Assembly (NCBI GenBank): GCA_965208395.1
Contig: CBDBON010000001.1
Coordinates: 248,001 to 312,000, forward strand
Reading direction: 5' to 3'
Source: CBDBON01 sp965208395
GTDB taxonomy: Bacteria > Chloroflexota > Dehalococcoidia > Lucifugimonadales > CBDBON01
DNA: 64,000 nucleotides
In this document: positions 60,281 through 64,000 of the stretch, one piece after another
How positions within the stretch are numbered: the first letter of the stretch is position 1
Layout of the letters: each line of letters begins with the position of its first letter
The notes under the pieces: generated by a model
Database searches by the model: none
The model's input: only the letters and a program-made list of their open reading frames with translations
Told to the model about the DNA's origin: nothing
Made by a program: the position numbers and the translations under genes

Positions 60281-60354
60281 GGGCGATGAAGGACTCGAAC
60301 CTTCGACCTTCTGCGTGTAAAGCAGACGCTCTAACCATCTGAGCTAACCGCCCG
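60281..60354 (-). tRNA. tRNA-Val (TAC anticodon)
   Basis: 74 bases. Acceptor GGGCGGT; D arm AGCTCAGATGGTTAGAGC; anticodon stem TCTGC/GCAGA around TTTACAC; T arm GAAGGTTCGAGTCCTTC. CCA not encoded. Confidence 0.95.
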
Positions 60355-60389
60355 CGTGAGGACTGCCGATGCAGCGGGTGTGTGGTAAG

Positions 60390-60463
60390 CGCGCTTGGCG
60401 GGACTCGAACCCACGGCCTCAGCCTCCGCAGGGCTGCGCTCTATCCAACTGAGCTACAAGCGC
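60390..60463 (-). tRNA. tRNA-Arg (GCG anticodon)
   Basis: 74 bases. Acceptor GCGCTTG/CAAGCGC; D arm AGCTCAGTTGGATAGAGC; anticodon stem CAGCC/GGCTG around CTGCGGA; T arm GTGGGTTCGAGTCCCGC. The anticodon GCG reads CGC; bacteria usually have ACG (inosine) for this box. Confidence 0.88.
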
Positions 60464-60478
60464 ACGAACTTCAGGTGG

Positions 60479-60561
60479 TGCCGAAGGAGGGATTTGAACC
60501 CACACGCCCTTGCGGGCACTACGCCCTGAACGTAGCGCGTCTGCCGTTCCGCCACTTCGGC
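60479..60561 (-). tRNA. tRNA-Leu (CAG anticodon)
   Basis: 83 bases with a class II variable arm. Acceptor GCCGAAG/CTTCGGC; anticodon stem CTACG/CGTAG around TTCAGGG; variable arm TGCCCGCAAGGGCG; T arm GTGGGTTCAAATCCCTC. Confidence 0.95.
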
Positions 60562-60575
60562 ACGGTACATAGTGG

Positions 60576-60648
60576 TGGGCGGTCGAGGGATTGAACCTCG
60601 GACCTCTCGCGTGTGAGGCGAGCGCTCTAACCGCTGAGCTAACCGCCC
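60576..60648 (-). tRNA. tRNA-Val (CAC anticodon)
   Basis: 73 bases. Acceptor GGGCGGT/ACCGCCC-like ends; D arm AGCTCAGCGGTTAGAGC; anticodon stem CTCGC/GCGAG around CTCACAC; T arm CGAGGTTCAATCCCTCG. It shares its 5' half with the Val-TAC gene nearby. Confidence 0.95.
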
Positions 60649-60690
60649 TCTCGGTTTTCAAAGTGCCGCCGCCATCGGCGCCCGGATTGG

Positions 60691-60763
60691 TGGCAACGAC
60701 AGGATTTGAACCTGTGACCTAGCGCTTATGAAGCGCCCGCTCTAACCACTGAGCTACGTTGCC
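60691..60763 (-). tRNA. tRNA with CAT anticodon (elongator Met or Ile2)
   Basis: 73 bases. Acceptor GGCAACG/CGTTGCC; D arm AGCTCAGTGGTTAGAGC; anticodon stem GGCGC/GCGCT around TTCATAA; T arm ACAGGTTCAAATCCTGT. It lacks the GGG/CCC initiator stem. Differs from the CAT tRNA at 43291, so one of the two may read AUA after lysidine modification. Confidence 0.93.
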
Positions 60764-60888
60764 TTCGGCCGGGCGTTACCCGTCCAACTAAATATAAGGC
60801 GGCCCGGACTAGAGTGTCAAACTGCCGCGGATGCCGGGGGCTGTCTACAGAGACTATAATGGCTGCAGCTTCCCAGGAGGTCTCTCAA

Positions 60889-61734
60889 ATGAAGATAGGT
60901 ATCTCGACGTTCCCGACCGACTACTCTCCGGATGTCGCGGCGGTCGCCCGCAGGGCGGAAGAGCTCGGGTTCGAGTCGCTGTGGGTGCCTGAGCACGTCA
61001 TGCTGCCGGTGTCATCCTCTACGAAGTGGCCCGGCTCGGCCGAAGGCGTCATTCCAAAGGTGTACGCCGACATCGCGGACCCGTTCGTGGCTCTGGCGAG
61101 GGCGTCGGGCGTGACGGAGCGTCTGATGCTGGGCACGGCGATCTGCCTGGCGCCTGAGCGTAACCCACTCCTGCTGGCCAAAGAGGTGGCCTCGCTGGAC
61201 ATGTTCTCCGGCGGACGTTTCCTTTTCGGAGTAGGCGCCGGTTGGCTTCGGGAGGAGCTGGAGCTCCTAGGCGGCGATTTCGACCGCAGGTGGGGCCAGA
61301 CGAAGGAGGCGGTGCTGGCGATGAAGGAGCTCTGGACCCGGACGAAGAGCGAGTTTCATGGAGAGTTCTACGACTTCCCCCCGGTCTATTCCTTCCCGAG
61401 GCCGGTACAACGGCCTCATCCGCCGGTGCTGCTGGGCGGGATGTCGAAACGGGTCTTCAAGAGAGTGGTGGAGTGGGGCGATGGCTGGATTCCGAACAGA
61501 GTAACTCCGGCGGAGGTGGGCGAGGGCCGCGCGCGGCTGAATGAGTTGGCGCAGGAGGCCGGTCGAGACCCGTCGTCGATCGAGATCACCATATCCGGGC
61601 AGCCTCCGGACGCAGGCCTGATTGAGGAGTATGGCGAGGCGGGCGCCGACCGTGTGATAGTTCGTCTGGCCGACGTTCACGAGGAACAGTCACTCGACGA
61701 GGTGGATCGGATCGCGGAGGCGGTGCTGACCTGA
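60889..61734 (+). CDS. LLM-class oxidoreductase (F420-type, TIGR03619-like)
   Basis: 281 residues from ATG 60889, with CAGGAGG upstream. MKIGISTFPTDYSPDVAAVA, EELGFESLWVPEHVMLPVSS, LMLGTAICLAPERNPLLLAK, GRFLFGVGAGWLREELELLG and RPHPPVLLGGMSKRVFKRVV fit the LLM subgroup usually annotated as F420-dependent. It may use F420 or reduced FMN; the cofactor cannot be settled here. It precedes the two aminotransferase genes by 76 bases on the same strand. Confidence 0.9.
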   Translation: MKIGISTFPTDYSPDVAAVARRAEELGFESLWVPEHVMLPVSSSTKWPGSAEGVIPKVYADIADPFVALARASGVTERLMLGTAICLAPERNPLLLAKEVASLDMFSGGRFLFGVGAGWLREELELLGGDFDRRWGQTKEAVLAMKELWTRTKSEFHGEFYDFPPVYSFPRPVQRPHPPVLLGGMSKRVFKRVVEWGDGWIPNRVTPAEVGEGRARLNELAQEAGRDPSSIEITISGQPPDAGLIEEYGEAGADRVIVRLADVHEEQSLDEVDRIAEAVLT

Positions 61735-61810
61735 TACTTGGGTTGTGCCCCGTACTGGCTGGGAGTAAACTGGACGCGCCGTCTCAGCCCGCGTTCCAAG
61801 GAGGAGAGCT

Positions 61811-63196
61811 ATGGTAACGGCCACAGACTACGAGGCGCTGCGTCAGGCGTCGCTGAAGTATCAGTGGATGCACAACCGCGACTGGATACAGATGGCGGAG
61901 GAGGGCGAGCCGACTGTGATGGTGGCCGGGGAGGGCGTGCGCGTCACCGACTCGGAGGGGCGCAGCTACATTGACGTCAACGGCGGCTACAACTCGGTCA
62001 ACGTCGGATACGGCCGCACCGAGATCGCCGAGGCGGCGTACGAGCAGATGCTGCGGCTCACCTACTTTCCGAACGGTACGGCGACCGTACCGACGATCAG
62101 GCTTGCGGAGAAGCTGGCGGAGATCACGCCGGGAAGCCTGTCGCGCGTCTTTCCGGTGAGCGGGGGATCCGAGGCGAACGAGACGGCGCTGAAGATCGCG
62201 CGCGCCTACCACAGCCGGCGAGGCGAGCCGGGGCGGTATAAGGTCATCAGCCGGAGGGGCTCATACCACGGCACGACGGGCGGTGTCCTCTGGCTCGGCG
62301 GCGGAGCGCCCGCTCCGGCCCGCAACGACTTCGAGCCCATGTACCCGGGCATGCTTCACGGACCGCAGCCCAACTCCTATCGCTGCGAGATGGGCGGTGA
62401 GACGCCTTCCGAGTGTGCTGTCCTCTCCGCGCAGGCCATCGAGGAGATGATCCTGTTCCACAAACCGGAGACGGTCGCGGCGGTCATCGCGGAGCCCATC
62501 GCACTGCCGTATGGCGCGGCAGTGCCGGGCGACGAGTACTGGCCCATGCTGCGAGATATATGCGACCGGCACGGAGTCATCCTGATCGCGGACGAGGTGA
62601 TATGCGGTTTCGGACGCACCGGGAAGATGTTTGCGATGGAGCACTGGGACGTCGTTCCGGATATCATGACGGTGGCCAAGGGGATCATAAGCAGCTACCT
62701 CCCGCTGGCCGCGACGGTCGTCAAGGAGGAGATTGCCGACGTCTTCGCCGGTGGGGACAACTACTTCCGCCACGTGCTGACCTTCTCCGGTCATCCGGTG
62801 TCTGCGGCGGCGGCGCTCAAGAATATAGAGATCATGGAGACTGAGGGGATGGTGGAGAATGCGGCGGCGGTAGGGGCCTACTTCATGGATCAACTCAAGG
62901 ATCTTGCCGTCGACCATCCAACGGTCGGCGACGTGCGCGGTCTGGGAATGATCATGGCGGTGGAGCTGGTTGCCGACAGGGAGACGAAGGCCAAGTTCCC
63001 ACCGGAGGCGAAGGTCCCCGACCGTCTGAACGAGAGCTTCAAGAAGCACGGCCTGATCTTCAAGGCGGCCAGCGAGATTCTGAGCATCGGCCCCCCCCTC
63101 TGCATCACGCGGGACGAGGTGGATGAGATTGTTCACGCCATCGACCTGTCGCTGTGGGAGCTGGAGGGGGCGTTGGGCATAGCGAAGACCACGTAA
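61811..63196 (+). CDS. Class III PLP aminotransferase, copy 1
   Basis: 461 residues, GGAGGAGAG before ATG 61811. VTDSEGRSYIDVNGGYNSVN, PVSGGSEANETALKIARAYH (phosphate binding), ISRRGSYHGTTGGVLWLGG, LIADEVICGFGRTGKMFAME (Asp contacting the pyridine N) and DIMTVAKGIISSYLPLAATV with the Schiff-base Lys. Members act on omega-amino groups such as beta-alanine, GABA or taurine with pyruvate or 2-oxoglutarate. Substrate unknown. A paralogue follows 46 bases downstream. Confidence 0.93.
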   Translation: MVTATDYEALRQASLKYQWMHNRDWIQMAEEGEPTVMVAGEGVRVTDSEGRSYIDVNGGYNSVNVGYGRTEIAEAAYEQMLRLTYFPNGTATVPTIRLAEKLAEITPGSLSRVFPVSGGSEANETALKIARAYHSRRGEPGRYKVISRRGSYHGTTGGVLWLGGGAPAPARNDFEPMYPGMLHGPQPNSYRCEMGGETPSECAVLSAQAIEEMILFHKPETVAAVIAEPIALPYGAAVPGDEYWPMLRDICDRHGVILIADEVICGFGRTGKMFAMEHWDVVPDIMTVAKGIISSYLPLAATVVKEEIADVFAGGDNYFRHVLTFSGHPVSAAAALKNIEIMETEGMVENAAAVGAYFMDQLKDLAVDHPTVGDVRGLGMIMAVELVADRETKAKFPPEAKVPDRLNESFKKHGLIFKAASEILSIGPPLCITRDEVDEIVHAIDLSLWELEGALGIAKTT

Positions 63197-63242
63197 CACC
63201 CAGGACACTCGTCTTGAGACTGTTGGAGAAGGGAGAGCCCGG

Positions 63243-64000
63243 ATGGTAGATCTCATCGAGACTGAGGCGCTGAGAAGATCGGCGCTGGAGCATCTTTGGA
63301 TGCACAACCAGGACTGGGTCCGGATGGCCGAAGAGGGCGGTCCTCCTATTGTGGTGGAGGGCAGCGGCATAAGGGTCACCGACTCGGAGGGAAACAGTTT
63401 CATCGACTGTAACGGCGGCTACGCCTCGGTCAACCTAGGCTATGGGCGCACCGAGATCGCGGACGCCGTCCGGGAGCAGATGCACAGGCTGGTCTATTTC
63501 CCGCAAGGGTCGACGACGGAGCCGGTGATCCGCCTGCTGGAGAAGCTGGCGGAGGTGACCCCCGGAAGCCTCGAACGCTCGTGGCCGGTCACCGGAGGGT
63601 CAGAGGCGAACGAGACGGCGGTGAAGATCGCGAGGGCCTACCACAAGCGCAGGGGCGAGGCGGGGCGGTACAAGATAATCAGCCGTAAGGGCTCCTACCA
63701 CGGCGCCACGGGCGCGGTTATGTGGATGGGAGCGGCGGGCCATCCGGACTACGGGCCGAGCTTCCCAGGGATGGTCTATGCGCCGCAGCCGAATCATCTG
63801 AGCAGGGAGCTTGGCAGAGAGACGGCGTCCGAGTGCGCCGTCCGGTGCGCGGAGGCCGTCGAGAGGCTCATCGAGTACCACGGCGCAGACACCGTCGCGG
63901 CGGTGATCGCCGAGCCGATAGCGTCGCACGGGCCGGAGGGGCCTAAGGCTGCGCCCGGCGAGGAGTACTGGCCGATGCTTCGCCAGATATGCGACCGACA
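63243..64000 (+). CDS. Class III PLP aminotransferase, copy 2 (cut by window end)
   Basis: Open from ATG 63243, with GAAGGGAGAG upstream, to the last base; 252 residues are readable and no stop is reached. LWMHNQDWVRMAEEGGPPIV, VTDSEGNSFIDCNGGYASVN, PVTGGSEANETAVKIARAYH and ISRKGSYHGATGAVMWMG parallel copy 1 throughout, with roughly two-thirds of positions the same by eye. The Lys-containing part lies beyond the window. The two are tandem paralogues in one operon and may act on related amines or form a heteromer. Confidence 0.93.
   Translation, partial: MVDLIETEALRRSALEHLWMHNQDWVRMAEEGGPPIVVEGSGIRVTDSEGNSFIDCNGGYASVNLGYGRTEIADAVREQMHRLVYFPQGSTTEPVIRLLEKLAEVTPGSLERSWPVTGGSEANETAVKIARAYHKRRGEAGRYKIISRKGSYHGATGAVMWMGAAGHPDYGPSFPGMVYAPQPNHLSRELGRETASECAVRCAEAVERLIEYHGADTVAAVIAEPIASHGPEGPKAAPGEEYWPMLRQICDR

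Noticed and set aside
60382..60661. Small proteins predicted across the tRNA cluster
   Set aside because: They are translations of tRNA genes.

Overview
The window is GC-rich bacterial chromosome with dense, short-spaced genes, frequent GTG/TTG starts, several one- or four-base gene overlaps, and Gram-positive-style lipoproteins. The gene mix (two luciferase-like flavin oxidoreductases, paralogous class III aminotransferases, a MetE-core protein, a B12 acyl-CoA mutase with CoA ligases, a copper nitrite reductase, several fragments of amidohydrolase/aldo-keto type genes) resembles marine Chloroflexota of the SAR202/Dehalococcoidia type. That placement is inference from gene content only; there is no rRNA in the window.

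Layout. 1-5770: end of a P1-family peptidase, then a DUF2520 dehydrogenase-like protein, panB, panC, surE, an MFS exporter and an O-methyltransferase. 5793-11919: an acyl-CoA synthetase converging on a three-gene operon (mutase large subunit, B12-binding small subunit, PaaK-type ligase), plus a PhzF-like protein. The mutase carries the Ile/Asp active-site pair typical of 2-hydroxyisobutyryl-CoA mutase, not the Tyr/Arg pair of methylmalonyl-CoA mutase. 12185-14667: MetE-core, OsmC and rhodanese genes in one run. 14682-25560: a flavin oxidoreductase, a very large FtsX-type permease with its ATPase, a VTT-type membrane protein with a phosphodiesterase-like protein, an aldo/keto reductase relic, a PLP decarboxylase-fold enzyme, a nitroreductase and a lipoprotein.

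26000-42900 is dominated by two iron/siderophore-type uptake systems. The plus-strand one is a two-domain binding lipoprotein, hydrolase, permease and ATPase. The minus-strand one is a pair of ABC half-transporters, another two-domain binding lipoprotein, two permeases and an ATPase. Both binding proteins are tandem fusions of two complete binding domains; in the second, the two halves are an almost identical 876-bp direct repeat. Both systems have a 15-bp palindrome of the form TGAKAT-N3-RTATCA upstream, which suggests a common regulator. An NCS2-type permease and a DUF1330 protein lie between them.

43291-50312: a CAT-anticodon tRNA, aminotransferase, methyltransferase, threonine synthase-like enzyme, YihY/BrkB protein, a membrane protein and an MFS carrier. 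50331-54857 is a decayed, probably mobile segment: an amidohydrolase relic, an FAD oxidoreductase, a RusA-like nuclease, a broken serine recombinase, a HigBA-like pair, and gene pieces meeting at an 18-C tract. 54858-60054: a kinase-receiver-wHTH hybrid lacking its sensor half, HspR-like regulator and Hsp20 with nested inverted repeats between them, a cupredoxin lipoprotein, a NirK lipoprotein and a VOC protein. 60281-60763 holds five tRNAs on the minus strand (Val-TAC, Arg-GCG, Leu-CAG, Val-CAC, CAT). The window ends with a flavin oxidoreductase and two paralogous class III aminotransferases, the last cut by the window edge.

No CRISPR array, rRNA operon, intact insertion sequence or replication origin was seen.
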